A stretch of 64,000 nt of DNA from Nereocystis luetkeana (Eukaryota > Sar > Phaeophyceae > Laminariales > Laminariaceae). Position 1 is the first letter of the stretch; every line of letters begins with the position of its first letter. The notes under the pieces are model-generated. The model had not been told where the DNA came from and ran no database searches. It was given only the letters and a program-made list of their open reading frames with translations. The DNA lies in NCBI GenBank assembly GCA_031213475.1, contig JARUPZ010000025.1:8380656-8444655 (forward strand). The letters are read 5' to 3'. Made by a program: the position numbers and the translations under genes. Shown here piece after piece: positions 1-12,031 of this stretch.

Positions 1-841
1 TGCTGCGCCAAAAAAAAACACCACCAAGTTTAGTCCCGAGCATTTTTTTTTTTTTTTTATCACCCGACAAACGGATTTGCAGCCGGGAGGTGCTGAACGC
101 TGACCGTTACTTCAAGCCCGTTTGGATATATAGCGGCCAATCCTACGTTTCGAGAGAGGGGGTGGGTCGTAACGTACCCAAGGTATGATCATTTTACTGG
201 TCGGTGCATCTGCTGCTACTGCTCGTAACAACTATTTTTTCCCCGCCGTGAAGAAAAACGTAACGCAAGTCTGATTCCAAGCAATTTGTCCTTCATCCCT
301 TGATAAACGGATTAGCAGCTGCACGGGGTTGAACGCGAACCGTTACTGCATAGCCCTTTCGCATAGCGGCCAAATCTACGTTCGAAGAGAGGGTTGTGTC
401 AGGCCTACTATTAATAGAGTACCTGGTAGATCTCTAATAACCCATGAAGGACTGCACGCCTGGTCTGGGAACGAAGCACTTGCAATTGGAGTCAGATTTA
501 GGTTCCTTCACAGTGCGGTACAAAAAGCTTAAACCGAGTGTGTATCAGAAACCGAAACGGGTATTATATACCTTTTAACATTCCCGTGCTAAGCCATTCG
601 ACCTCTCAAAATTCGGCGATTCTCCTGAAAGCATACGTAGCCCCCCCCCCGAACAGCGGTCAAGGCTACAATTTAAGAGAGGAGTGTGACAGGCCTACTT
701 GAACACAAACACCGGTATATATCTCAGCCCGAAAAGTGTATCTTATAGCTTCTAGTATGCCCGGTACCAGCCATTCGACCTCTCTCAAAAGAGGCGACTA
801 TCTTAAATTGAAGTCTCATATATCGTGCCCCCCCCCCTGTA
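1..841. other. No gene seen; decayed repeat
   Basis: Two related stretches (about 60-180 and 300-400: cggatt..gcagc, gaacgc.gaccgttact, gcggcca.tctacgtt) suggest an old direct duplication. Poly-T at 47-58 and a C run at 641-650. One TACCTGGTA at 420. No convincing exon. Confidence 0.5.
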
Positions 842-1037
842 TGGCGGCTCCTAGTAGGATGCAGCTCACCCTTCACGACGCGACTCGCCCAAACACTCAC
901 GGTACTTCGCGCTTGGTGCAAGCAAGCAATGTCTGCCTGGTTGGTGAAAATCCGACGTGTTCCGTCCCCGCATTGTAGGGATGCGAGGGTCTATGGTCTT
1001 ACGACTGCGGCCATGCATGATATCGAGCACACACACA
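842..1037 (+). repeat. Family C 240-bp element, partial
   Basis: Shares tagtaggatgcagctcaccc, cgcttggtgcaagc, tgtctgcctgg and gcattgtagggatgcgaggg with six other copies in the window (best full copy 6812-7062). Confidence 0.8.
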
Positions 1038-1278
1038 CCCCTGTATAGCGATATAGCGACCAAGAGCTACATACGACGATGCCAGGCGCTAGGTGCGGTC
1101 ATATCAGCTACCAACTCGTCCCGAAAGAAAAACATGCCCCTCATATTAACCCCTTGGGAACTCCCAGATGGCGACCACGACGGTGATCACGGTGGTGGCA
1201 TCAACCGTTTAAGAGTATCCGGCGTGAGCACCCAGAAAGGCCGATATGATAGGACCATGCTGTGCCCATGCCGACTCC

Positions 1279-1387
1279 TATTACGGGGGACCATAGTAAA
1301 TAGGACCAAAAGTTGAGAGTAAAAGTAGATGAATACGTAGATTTCTGTGAGTACTGGAGGTCCTATTTACTATGGTCCCCCGTAATA
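1279..1387. mobile_element. Family A MITE
   Basis: Inverted ends tattacgggggaccatagta and its complement enclose about 70 bp. TA flanks on both sides fit a TA target duplication. Non-coding, so it would need a transposase in trans. Confidence 0.85.
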
Positions 1388-1407
1388 GAGGTGTCACTAG
1401 GACACAC

Positions 1408-1506
1408 TAGGACCAAACATAGTTAGTAGAAAAAGGCAACTATAATAGATACCTGGTAGGTTGTTTTGTCTACTCTAGGTCCTATTTACTACGGCCCCCC
1501 GCAACG
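1408..1506. mobile_element. Family A MITE, degenerate, with TACCTGGTA insertion
   Basis: The right arm (ggtcctatttactacggcc) is clear and the left arm is decayed. The interior carries TACCTGGTA where other copies have a plain TA. Confidence 0.6.
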
Positions 1507-1778
1507 CTAATAATCTGTACCACCCCGCAATCACGCAGTGGGCGTTCTGCTGTAATCGTCTTTCACTTTTCATCGTCAACTTCCCCCCCTCTGAAGTCCC
1601 AAGAGGGTTGAAATTTCAATAAAAACCGTCGTTCTGTGTAAGGACAGAGTGGTATAGTGGGAGCGTGGGGCGGCACGATTACCGTAAAACACGGGTGATA
1701 GCCCTTAAGGTAAGGCGCCAAACCCCCCTTGGGTTGAACTCCCGAGCCGTTTTTCTCCGACACAAGGGGAGGGGACGG

Positions 1779-1797
1779 GGGGGGGGGGGGGGGGGGG
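1779..1797. repeat. Poly-G run
   Basis: About 19 consecutive G. One of many long G/C homopolymers here. Confidence 0.8.
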
Positions 1798-1817
1798 TAC
1801 TCGTTTGCTACTTGCCT

Positions 1818-1934
1818 TATTACGGGGGACCATAGTTAACAGGACCTATGGTACACATAAAAACCTACCAGGTATATGTTTAACCATTTTTACTAACAAT
1901 ATTCGGTCCTGTTACCTATGCCTCCCCGTGATAG
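1818..1934. mobile_element. Family A MITE with 7-bp insertion
   Basis: Both arms are present. The interior reads aaaaacctaccaggtatatg where the copy at 53984 reads aaaaacctatatg: exactly 7 bp more. Confidence 0.85.
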
Positions 1935-1975
1935 TCATTCGACCATTGACCTCGCACGCCTTTCGAGACGGAGCG

Positions 1976-2265
1976 AGGGAGGGGTGTACTCGGTATCGTG
2001 CAGGGCGGTAGTCATGTAACCATAGACCCTCGCACCCCTACAATGCCGGGACAGAGCACGTCGGGTTTTCACCTACCAGGCCGACATTGCTCGCACCAAG
2101 CGCGAAGCGCCGGGAGGTGTTCGGCGAGTCGCATGCAGGGTGAGCTGCTTCCTACTGAGAACCGCTTGTGGGGCGGACTTGCATATGGATGAGGGGGTGT
2201 GCTCGATATCATGCATGGCCGTAGTCAAATGATCATGGACCCTCGCACCCCTACAAGTTAGGGGT
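1976..2265 (-). repeat. Family C element, one full and one partial copy in tandem
   Basis: Reverse copy from the gtgtactcgg end to catatggatga, followed directly by a second start (ggtgtgctcgatatcatgca...ccctcgcacccctac). Confidence 0.8.
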
Positions 2266-2299
2266 GGGACTGGAGGCCTGTTTTGACCCAAAAAAAGCG

Positions 2300-2758
2300 G
2301 CAGGCTATTCGAAACGACCAGCCGAAAAAAAAATAAAAAAAAATCTGAAAAAGTAAAACTACCGACGTACCCCCAAGAACTTGGTTTTAGCGTACATGCA
2401 TAGTGAACTTTGTATACGATATTTCTCTGGGGTGGAGATGAATTGGATCTTGACGTTATACAGACACCTCACACAGGCCCATACCTTCCGGATGCTTTGC
2501 TCGTTTTAGCACAGGAGTACAAAATGAGGTATTTATAGAGTAAAAGGTGCGGAGAAACATGTTTTTCTCTGTGTTTTTTGCCTCTTACTCGATGAGTGCT
2601 TCTGAGTAGTGCGCAGACTTAAGTATACCCTACATTGGGATGTTTAGCATACAGCAAAACAAACCCCGCTCGAATCGACGCAGTATCCGTAGAGAACGAT
2701 TCGACAAAAAAATCGCCCATTTAGTCACTTTTTGGGGACCACGACAATCATTTTCGTG
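2300..2758. other. No gene seen
   Basis: AT-rich, no copies of the named repeat families, no convincing open frame. Confidence 0.4.
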
Positions 2759-2959
2759 ATGGGTAATTCCAAAAAAACAGAAGGAACCTCGGCCAAGAGC
2801 AAAAAGAAAAGAAATGCCCAAGCGAACCGGGAGGCATATCTGCAGCGTACGGATCGTAGTATCCACGAGGCGGCGGCAATCGTGTCCCGAGCGAATGCTG
2901 ATATCCGCCGTGGCATCGCGGGGGCGGAGGCCAGCCGCGACCGGGTTAGATGGCTGTAG
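2759..2959 (+). CDS. Hypothetical small hydrophilic ORF or first exon
   Basis: ATG-to-TAG frame of 66 residues, MGNSKKTEGTSAKSKKKRN at the start and NREAYLQRTDRSIHEAAAIV in the middle, with mixed non-repetitive codons unlike the surrounding simple repeats. It is followed within 30 bp by a CAG run (2981-3003) that could encode poly-Gln in a next exon, since CGG|gttaga could serve as a donor. No family is recognised. It may be a gene remnant. Confidence 0.3.
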   Translation: MGNSKKTEGTSAKSKKKRNAQANREAYLQRTDRSIHEAAAIVSRANADIRRGIAGAEASRDRVRWL

Positions 2960-2980
2960 ATTGGAACATCTTGCACCCCA

Positions 2981-3003
2981 GCAGCAGCAGCAGCAGCAGC
3001 AGC
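2981..3003 (+). repeat. CAG microsatellite
   Basis: About eight CAG units, followed by Gln/Pro-rich readable sequence to 3110. Could be a poly-Gln exon but no gene is supported. Confidence 0.8.
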
Positions 3004-3398
3004 CGGGTCAGCAACGCCAGCAGCCCCACCAGGATCAGCAGATCCACCTTCAACCAGGCCCGGCAGGGGCTGCACCAGTAATCCCCCCCCACGCTCACGC
3101 GCCCGTTTGTGCTCTGCTGCGCTGCTGCTCAAGCACTCGTCGTTTTTTTTTTTGTGTGCTGCTCCGCCCTTCTCGAGCCACACGCTGCACCTCCTCTCGT
3201 ACCATGCTACCCTGGTATCTGGTACCAGGTATATGATACCAAATGATGAAGAGTTTTTTTGTGACGTACTTATTCTTTGATAAGCGCTGATTGGTTCATT
3301 TTTTAAAGATTCATCTTTCCCCCCCTGACACTTTTTGTGACTTTTTTTTACGTCTAAACATATTTCAGTCCCACCCCTAACAGTGCCGGTACGGAGCG

Positions 3399-3418
3399 GG
3401 GGGGGGGGGGGGGGGGGG
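3399..3418. repeat. Poly-G run
   Basis: About 20 consecutive G. Confidence 0.8.
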
Positions 3419-3689
3419 TACTCATTTGATGCTCGCCTCTAGCCAGTTGACCTTTGACCACGCATCCCTTTTGAGACGGAGGGGGCACCGGGGGTGGGTA
3501 TCCATATAAGCGAAAACGATAGCTTCGGAAAGGTAGTCGTCGAGATATTTTCGAAATAGACACAATCGCTTGAGCGCTTTCACCTTTCCCATCGTCGTCA
3601 AAACGAAAACATGGAACAAACACGGTGAGGGGGGCGTGCTATCTAGCGCGATACACACAAAAACTTTATCCGGGTATCCAGTGTGCTCG

Positions 3690-3812
3690 CAAATAATTCT
3701 CCGGGACGTTTGGGTGTCTTAAGGGCAAAATAACGAGCATTAGTGGGCTTTCGCAATTAATTCTCCGGGACGTTTGGGCGTCTTAGGGGCAGAATAACGA
3801 GCATTATTATTG
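3690..3812 (+). repeat. 64-bp tandem duplication
   Basis: ttctccgggacgtttggg..gtctta.gggca.aataacgagcatta occurs twice with period 64. Confidence 0.85.
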
Positions 3813-4233
3813 GGCGTCAGGGAAGATTTTTTCGAGGGTAGCCAGCAATCGTAATTGGGGGAGAGCATGGTAGCAAACTTTTGAAATTCTGCGTTTTCAA
3901 TTCACAAAAAACTGAAAAATTGAGACAAAAAAAAAACAAAGCAGAGTGGATCGAGTGTAACAAATCTGCATCTTCCTCCCAATTTTCCGAGAAGCAGTGT
4001 TTTTTTTTAAATAGATGCATAGAAAACCTTGCATGGGACATTGCAGGTCGACGGTGCCGGCGCCGATTGCGGCGTTGTAGCAGCTTAAACGACGCGCCTG
4101 CGCGCTCCAAAGTCAATACCAGGTACACGCTGTTAGATCTTTCAACAGAACAATTGCTTAGGAGATATCGCGGATCTAATAGATGCTAGACCTGAACATG
4201 GATATCCACTCAATAGATAAACCTACAATAGTG

Positions 4234-4330
4234 TTAACCCCTTTACTACCGCAGTCCCGATTTGGGGACAAACGAGTCTGATCCCAAGTGATTTGTCCCC
4301 GAAACGGGACTGGGGTCCTAAAAGGGTTAA
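4234..4330. mobile_element. Family B palindromic MITE
   Basis: ttaacccctttactaccgca ... ccctaaaagggttaa-type ends; arms gcagtcccgatttggggaca and complement; TTAA at both ends. Confidence 0.85.
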
Positions 4331-4778
4331 AGTGGGGTACCCACCTTCCGTTTCAAGGCTTTTCAGGAGATTATGTCACAAAAAACCGCCTTGTCACGAG
4401 AAAAAAAATACTTGGAATTAGTATGGGTAGTAGTAGAAGATAAGACCGCACTATATTAGACATAAGACCACGTTTAGGTCAGCGGTAACTTGTCGGGGTG
4501 GTCGTGAAATGGGTACACCACTGCTGTATACGGCGGTATCATGCCGCGTGCTAGTCGGAAATCTCCTCGGCTCGTGTACGTACACCCGCCTACCTCGGCG
4601 CCTCAGCAGCCGCGGTCTGCATTCTGTGACCGATGCCGCTGGAATCGTCACTCCCTTTTTTTTTTTCGGGACGTGTTGCATACACCCGACAGATCACTGT
4701 CCCACCCTCCCCTCCCCTCCCCTCCCCTCCCCCCTACCATGATCTACAACCACGGCTTTGTTCGTTAGTTTGTTTTTC

Positions 4779-4905
4779 AACCCTTTTAGTACTACTGCTG
4801 TAGTCGCGTGTTGGGGGGCGCAAACTGCTTGCTGAAAAAACAAAACCATTTGAAAAAAAAAAAAGGTGGTTCGTCCACAAAACGGGACTGCAGTCCTAAA
4901 AAGGC
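4779..4905. mobile_element. Family B MITE, degenerate
   Basis: Left end aacccttttagtactactgc and right arm caaaacgggactgcagtcct remain; the middle is replaced by A-rich sequence. Confidence 0.5.
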
Positions 4906-4915
4906 TATTTAAAGA

Positions 4916-5038
4916 TATTATCACGGAGAACCATAGTAAATAGGACCAAATGTTCAATATATTGTCAGTAAAAATGCGTAGATGTACAGGTTTCCGTGCG
5001 TATCGGAGGTCCTATTTACTCCAGGTCCCCCGGAATAC
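4916..5038. mobile_element. Family A MITE, diverged
   Basis: tattatcacggagaaccata at left and ggtcctatttactccaggtc at right. Confidence 0.75.
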
Positions 5039-6360
5039 GATAGGGGCAGCGCTTCTCGCCTTGCAAGGCATTTTTTTCTGACGGGCTATGAGTAGGCTCC
5101 TCAGCTGAGCAACTACACCCAGTGAGGCATGCGTTATAAGGGGCGTGCCTCATAAGGCATGCCCCTTATCACCCGATAAGACATAAAGGCATGCCTCAAG
5201 GTTGGAACACAGTTCGTGCTTCACCACAAGTTTCGTGGCATCCCTAGGTTACGGGACTGTCCATCCAGCTGCGTAAAGTTTTTGTTTCATCTCCCATATT
5301 TTGATTTGTGGGGGGGTGAGGAATAAGGCTCCTCGATCGTTGAGTATCACAACCTCAGGGGAAAAAAAACCCGATAGGTGAAATCCTACCGTGCGTCATC
5401 TTCTCTATATATTTTAATTCAGGGTAGATAACTTCCTAAGCTGCATGATCTTCTGGGAGAGCATGATCATTTGGGAGCCCATGTTGTCAGGAGGGACCCC
5501 TATATTCTATATAGTGCATGATCTAGGCGAGCAGTGGGGATGCTGAACCCTAACAATGCGCGATAAAAATGAAGGCGCGTACCGGGAGGGGAGAGGGGAC
5601 GACACCTGTGACCACGGCTTGTCCAGAAGATCGCCGAGGGTAAAGCCTCCTACATACGAGTTTAGCTGGAAAGTAAAAGCGATGATAACTGAGGGTAAAA
5701 CCTCCTACATACCTGGTACCAGGTACTAGTTTAGCTGGAAGGTAAAAGCGATGATAAGAGAAAAAACGAAGAAAAAAAAACGCACATTTCACATGTTTCC
5801 TGGGTTGGATAAGTTCCTGCACAGCTTCTCCCCACACAGCAGGCGAGGAACTAAACGACCTCCAGTTGTACTGCAGTTCATGCTGTGTGCGAGTTATGGA
5901 ACACTCGGCCCTAAACCCTCGACTGACTGCTGCATGTTTTCCCTAGACTGGCAGCTGAGCCTACTTTGAGCCACCTTCTGGCCTGCACTATACGAGCATA
6001 AAACTGCCAAAAGCAATACCGGTACGCACTGTATGTGTACTGTGTGCACTGTGTGTATGTATACTTGTACGGTATGTGCATCCACAAAATCGACGTGTTT
6101 CGAACATCGGAGACCGTTTCTCTTCCGGCCGAGGTTTTATTTCTCGCGCGCTCGGAATCGCGTTCCGACCACGCAAGGCCAAGCAGGTCCATGCAAACCC
6201 CAGACCGACATTTTTTCTGTCCACATTTTTTCACCCCTGCCGCGCCTCGGGCTCTTTTCTGTTCGCGTTTTGTGGGCGTGCGATCCTGAACACAAACGAG
6301 CTGGTTGATCCCAACCCGCATTTCCTCTGAACTTCATAAAACACCCGTGAAACACAGCAG
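5039..6360. other. No gene seen
   Basis: Holds short imperfect palindromes (5115-5190, gcatgcctcat repeated in both directions), a SINE body fragment near 5561-5612, a short duplication (5652-5760, acgagtttagctggaa.gtaaaagcgatgata twice) and TACCTGGTACCAGGTA at 5703. Several overlapping frames at 5910-6330 show no family. Confidence 0.4.
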
Positions 6361-6361
6361 C

Positions 6362-6365
6362 GGCA

Positions 6366-6401
<36 letters not shown>

Positions 6402-6405
6402 CAGC
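6362..6405 (+). repeat. CAG microsatellite
   Basis: About 14 CAG-type units with one GAG interruption. Confidence 0.85.
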
Positions 6406-6466
6406 AGCGGTACAACACCAGCGGTGGCTCATATACACAAGGCATAAAAAAACCCTGTTCTATGCT

Positions 6467-6540
6467 TCCCCTTTTCAACTTGCGACACAACCTGGATTTC
6501 AAGTCAGCCACATCCCGAAGGGGGGGCTTGTAGGTATATA
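6467..6540 (+). repeat. Dispersed 75-bp repeat
   Basis: ccccttttcaacttgcgaca...cccgaaggggg..cttgta is repeated at 12892-12965. Confidence 0.75.
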
Positions 6541-6811
6541 TATATAATAACATGGAACAACGAAATAACTACAGAACTATGAACATCAAGCCAGTACAGC
6601 AGTACAGCGTACAGCAGTGGTGGTACAGTGCTGTGCCCTCGATTGAGGGTTACCGATGCGGCGCAGTGAAAATCGCCTTGGTCACGATCTCGTCCTCCAA
6701 AAAACGGTACTACAGAAGTACCAGGTATACCGCACTAGATCGGGATAAGTTTAGCCCCCCCCCCCCCCCCCTCCCCCCGGAAATTAAATCAACTCATTGA
6801 AGCTGTCATCC

Positions 6812-7032
6812 ATATGCAAGTCCGATTCACAAGCGGTTCTTAGTAGGATGCAGCTCACCCTTCATGCGACTCGCCGGACACCTCACGGCGCTTCGCGCTT
6901 GGTGCAAGCAAATGTCTGCCTGGTCGGTGAAAAATCGACATGCTCCGTCCCGGCATTGTAGGGATGCGAGGGTCTATGGTCATACGACTACGGCCATGCA
7001 TGAGATCGAGTACATATCTCCTATCGAGTACA

Positions 7033-7062
<30 letters not shown>
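6812..7062 (+). repeat. Family C element, full copy ending in poly-C
   Basis: Runs from tcatccatatgcaagtccga to a run of about 33 C (7029-7061). Other copies share the same edge and homopolymer end. No open frame is conserved among copies, so it is non-coding. Confidence 0.85.
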
Positions 7063-7063
<1 letters not shown>

Positions 7064-7212
7064 CAAGCGCGGGTGTCGTCGTCTGGCAGAGCACCGAAAT
7101 AAAGTAGGACCACGACTGTTTGTACGATACCACAACGTGCTTCTACGGGATAGATGCCAGAAATTATGCCACACTAACTGTCGTCGTGGCCCATGTAGCG
7201 CATAGACATGAG

Positions 7213-7660
7213 CCGGTCGCCCCGGAGGTCTCGTGCTTAACCTCGAAAACTATTACGGGGGGCCATAGTTAACAGGACCAAATATTGTTAGTAAAAATGG
7301 TTAAACATATAGGTTTTTATGTATACCATAGGTCCTGTTAACTATGGTCCCCCGTAATACCAGCATTGGAACCAAGGGTTCGAATCTCGGTGTCGAGGTT
7401 TTCATGTTCAAATGGCACCAACTGCTGTCGAGAGCGCCTGTTGCAGCTTGGGTGGGCATAATTCGACGCGAGCGAGTAGACGAGGTGAAGAAAGTGCTGA
7501 ACCCTTATCGCGATAAAAACGCCTTCCAAGGCGACCGAAGCGGGGAGGGGCACCCACCGGCACCATGTGACCCCGGATCTGAGTTACGGCTATCGATAGG
7601 CGGGAGATAGAAAATAAAGGAGAAGAGAATGTGTAGACGGGATGGAGGGAGGAAAAAAAA
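7213..7660 (+). mobile_element. tRNA-headed SINE copy, split by a MITE
   Basis: Head gccccggaggtctcgtgctt then aacctcgaaaac; after the MITE (7251-7359) the B-box-like ggttcgaatctcgg; then the body (gagcgcctgttgcagc, cataattcgacgcgag, gcgataaaaacg, gaccccggatctgagttacg) and tail gacgggatggagggaggaaa. Same parts and order as the copy at 44140-43794. Confidence 0.75.
7251..7359. mobile_element. Family A MITE nested in a SINE head
   Basis: Near-perfect arms. The SINE head continues on either side, split at a TA. Confidence 0.85.
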
Positions 7661-7999
7661 GTCCTCCGTGCTGTTTGTTCGTTGGACGCGTTATGGGTAT
7701 TCTTCATCTTTCACACGTCCGGAAAAAAGATGCTTCGTGCCTTATCCTCTTGCCTTGAATGCCGGTAGGATCCAGTGAATGTATACAGTAAGAAGCTTCA
7801 TGAGGGGTCGTAATTGTACTCTCCACCCCAGGGTTCAAGATGGATTCATATCGTTGATAACCATACCTGTTGGGCGCTGCAGCAGTGGGTCTCAGGGCTG
7901 GCGCTAGCGGCGAACTTGTGTGCCGAGCGGCGACGGGCCTTAGAGAAGGTCAGCAGCGGTCAGGCGTCTCCGCGGGAAAGGCTGTAGTGGTTCGATACC

Positions 8000-8110
8000 T
8001 GGTGCGTCAATACCGGTGACTATGAAAGCTGGTACAGCGGGCACTGGGTGTGGTGGATGTCGGCGGGTAGAAATAACGGTTTGATGGGAAGAACACGCGC
8101 ACACAGCACC
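8000..8110 (-). repeat. Dispersed repeat E, partial
   Basis: ggtggatgtcggcgggtaga then aataacggttt matches 33600-33660 (same direction) and 15208-15260 (opposite). Confidence 0.6.
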
Positions 8111-8217
8111 AGTGCTGGATTCAAAAGGGTGGAAGAATCAGTGCTCGTTCGCGCTGGTGTGCTGTGACTCGCGCCCGGACGTCGGTGGGTACAAATAGCG
8201 GATTAACGTTAAATATC

Positions 8218-8237
8218 ACAACACCACCACCACCACC

Positions 8238-8287
<50 letters not shown>

Positions 8288-8292
8288 CCAAC
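8218..8292 (+). repeat. CCA then ACA microsatellite
   Basis: About 11 CCA units passing into about 12 ACA units. Confidence 0.9.
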
Positions 8293-8299
8293 AACGGTA

Positions 8300-11200
8300 G
8301 CAGTGTTTTCCTGCGCGGGAACTGGTATTATGGCGGTAAAGTGAAAAAAATAACAACTAAAGCAGCAGCGGTAGTACTCGTAGAGCTTTGCTGCATGGGA
8401 ACGGTACAGCTTCCGGCGTTCTGTCTGGCCCACGTATTGATTGGACTTTTGACAGCAGAAAGCACGCTGGTGAGTAGTAAAATGTAAAATTACAACAGCA
8501 ATGGCAGTCCGCAGTGTTTTGATGCACGGGGACGTAACGGTTCTGGCGTCCGGATACACTATTAAAAATAGAAAAATTACGCAAGTACCTCACATCGTAT
8601 CTTAGGTCTGGCTGTTGAGATTTAAGGTACTCCAATGATTGGGCCGTTAGAGATCCGATACGTCAGCAATTGTGGAGGCGTCTCCTGCTCGCCCCCGGAA
8701 GGCGCCGCTACAACGGCTAATGTTGCTGGTTTTGCTGCTGCTACCTGCTTCTACTTCTATTGTCACACTGCTACTTTTACTGCTACAGAGTGTTGCCAGC
8801 CTACCTTGTACGTGCTCACGTAACTATTAATACTGGTGGTAATGCTGCTGTAGGTACACACGCCAGCAGCAGCAACAGCAGCAGGATCACGATCGAGTTA
8901 CACGTGTTGCAACAGTCGGGGGCTTGTACTCGTACCAAGAACGAGCAGTGCGTATTGCCCACGGAGTTACAGCGTTACAGCAGCAGTGGGGGCTTGTAGT
9001 CGAACCAGGTACCAGTAAACTATGTGCTACTCGCCTGCTGTCGCTTGCAGCTGTGACAACATTACCCAGAGGAAAAAGTCGTGGGGGGTTTCTTGCTGTT
9101 TCCTACCAGGTACACCAGTTTTCGGACCTCCCGCTTCCGTGATCGAATACTAAAAAATAAACATACCTGGCACCAAAGCCGCCCGTGTCGGGAAAAAAAC
9201 AGCCGCATTGTTGTGTACTGCTGTACGTACCGCAACGTAAAACGTACCAGGGTACCTACTTACCAGGTATGTGCGCTGCATAGCAGACTATGCTCAACAG
9301 TAGCTAGCCGGCTACCCGATGCACTGCTGCCGTGCGCTCTGCTGCGAAACGCCGACTAGAGAGCAACGTGCAGCCCTCTCTTGGCTTGATCAGAGGCCCA
9401 CGATTCCGGGGCTCCCACACTTCAATCCAGACAAAAAAAAACGAGGGTCTGAAAATCGACAAACCCAGACCACGTACGAGGCAAAATTATTTTCCAATAC
9501 GAAAATAGAGTAGGCAAGCGACGATCTCTCCATTCTATGCGATAATTGAATATGTCGCCACTTTAGAAGCGCACCTACAGGGTGTGGAGCGGCGGGCTTG
9601 TAGGGGGTGGAGGTGGTGCACAAGGCAGCAGCTGGGGTGGCGGTACCGGTGGTGCTGGTCAGGAATCTGGCGATCCGCGTCCCTTGACCCCAAGTAGCGG
9701 GACTTTTCGTCCATGTGAACGGTATCGGACCGGCTGCCTCGAAAGTATTGATCATTCACAGATTCAGCATTCTACGATGGCAAGCCAGAGCAAGCACTAG
9801 CCAGCAGAGAGACACACAGACACGCTGTCTGGCGGCTCCGGGCCAGGGCGAGAGGCTAGGCACCACAACCACGGCGCATGCTACGAGTCCGCTCCGCAGT
9901 GGCTGAAGTGCAGTTGCTAAGCACTCAGCCACTTCCGGAGGGCGTAACATTGAGCTTCTGGCTTGCACTTCGTATAGGTTGCTTCACGTACTACACCAGT
10001 ACCGGTACGCTGAGTATAATAATATGACTGACTTTGTTGTGTCGTGTTTTCGACCGTCGCCTAAACTACGCCCATTGTAGTCAACGCGTCTCACCTGCTT
10101 CCGATTGCTTTTTGCGCCTCTTCTTCGCCCTGGGGGTCCTCTACCTCTATCTCCTTCTCTCTCGGCCCAACTGTGCTCACTCACGGCGAGGAAACGACGA
10201 GCACGTACACGATGTATCCGGGCTTCTGTTTGATGCTTTGTTTTACCTCGTGAAAAAAGAATCAACTTGATGGGTTTCCACCAAGAAAAGTTCACGTGGA
10301 TGGATAGGGACAAGGGGATATTATTTAAAGATGCGCCGCGACGTCGGCCTTGCTTGCTTGGAATAAAGCTGGGAGAGAGAAGAGGGACGAAGAACGCGGT
10401 CTTGGTGGCGGCACTGCAGTATACCTTACGAAGAGCACCGGGAACTGCACTTCGTCAAGGTAAGCCCTAAGGTGGCAGCGCTGCTCCCCATCTCGCGCGA
10501 CGCGGAGTATAGTTGTCAAAAGGTTCTTATACTGATGGCATATCCAACATACGTTGACAAACTGCAACGTGTATCATACCTGGTACAGCAGCAGCAGCAG
10601 CAGCAGCGGCAGCGGCAGCAGCAGCAGCAGCAACTGCTGCCGCACCTGGTATACCCGTACGTGCCTGTATACCGTACGCCGTTTTGTCTTACCGGTAGTA
10701 CAGTATAGAGTAGTAGTATCACGGCGCTGGAAACACGGGCACTACTCGTATGGTACAAAGCGCCGTGTGTGCTGCTGTCAGGCGCACATCTCCGTCCTAG
10801 CAGCAGCTTTATACGGGCAGCAGCAGTAAACAACTGCAGCAACAGCAACAACAGCAGCAGCAGTACGTATAGCACTGGTGTATACGCGGAGAAGTTTGCT
10901 GTGGTATGAATATACCGGTATACGTGTATACCACCCTACACACGATGCTGCTCCCGTGCACATGCTTGTACTGTCTCGAACGTACCGCACCGCTTTGTTC
11001 TACCGTACGTACCAGTATGATGTACCAGGTACCTGGTACGGGCACTACGAATCGCCTACTATTTTTATACCGGGTATTAATGGTACCTATCGCCGTGTGT
11101 TCTCCGTCGCGGCACCAGCAGCACTATTACTACGGGTATACGTTGTCATGGTACGTGTGTACCACCCAAACATGTTGATGTGCTGTTGCTCGTACGTACC

Positions 11201-11345
11201 TAGTACCTGGTATACGATACGGTCAATATCTACGTACGTACGCCGTTTTGTTCTACCGCGTGACGGCGGTACGAGCACAAGCACGGGCACTATCATCACC
11301 GTGCGGTTTCAGTCACAGCAGTACGTAGTCAGTAGTTAGCCCACA
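8300..11345. other. No named gene; TAC/CAG-rich stretch
   Basis: Rich in gtac, cagcag and TACCTGGTA motifs (at least nine). Short protein-like frames occur near 9540-9755 on - and 10267-10460 on + (the latter ends at a good donor, cgtcaag|gtaagc), but no family is recognised and no partner exons were found. Confidence 0.4.
10586..10631 (+). repeat. CAG/CGG microsatellite
   Basis: cagcagcag with interspersed cggcagcgg, then cagcag again. Confidence 0.85.
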
Positions 11346-11970
11346 GCCCACAGCTCCGTCGCGGCAGCAGCTTATAGAATACATATGTACATACCAGCGT
11401 CAATAAACAACTGCAACAGCAGCAGCAATAGGTAAGCTGGCGTGGTGCGTGTATGAGCGTAGACCATGTTATTTTTCCTGAACGTGCGGATGCGCTTGTG
11501 TTAATATTCAGAGAAGGATACCTCAAACAGAAGGCAACTGAAAGCGCGCGCTCGAGGGCGGCCCTTGAGAAATCCGGCCGTAAGAAACTGAGGCGAAGCG
11601 GTGCTTAGAGTTGGGCGCATTACGAAACCCCAACTGTATGTGCAATAGCCAATAGTAGCCTGTGCTCAACCGTGGCAACACAAAAAGAAACCGAGCCTTG
11701 ACGTCAAATAGACATTCCCTACTCTGGAAAGCGAGCGCCTTCTGTTTACGGGTGCCAGGTACTCCTGAACACCTGGTACGTATACTACGACGGCAGACTC
11801 CACCGTTTTGGTTTACCGTATGACGGCCGTGGCGGCACGGGCAGTATCATCGCCGCGTGTGCTGTCAGCTGTCAGGTCCACAGCCCCGTGGTGGCTCCCA
11901 ATCACGGCGTTCCATAGTTTTTTTTACCACGGGGTACGATGTTTCCATAGGTTGCAGGGAGATGAGTTAT

Positions 11971-11988
11971 ACCATCATCATCATCATT

Positions 11989-12031
<43 letters not shown>
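11971..12031 (+). repeat. ATC microsatellite
   Basis: About 20 ATC units with one ATT interruption; gives His or Ile runs in chance frames. Confidence 0.9.

Noticed and set aside
2814..3236. Poly-Gln protein of 140 codons
   Set aside because: The openness comes mainly from the CAG run. The rest is not recognised, and the opposite strand is equally open.
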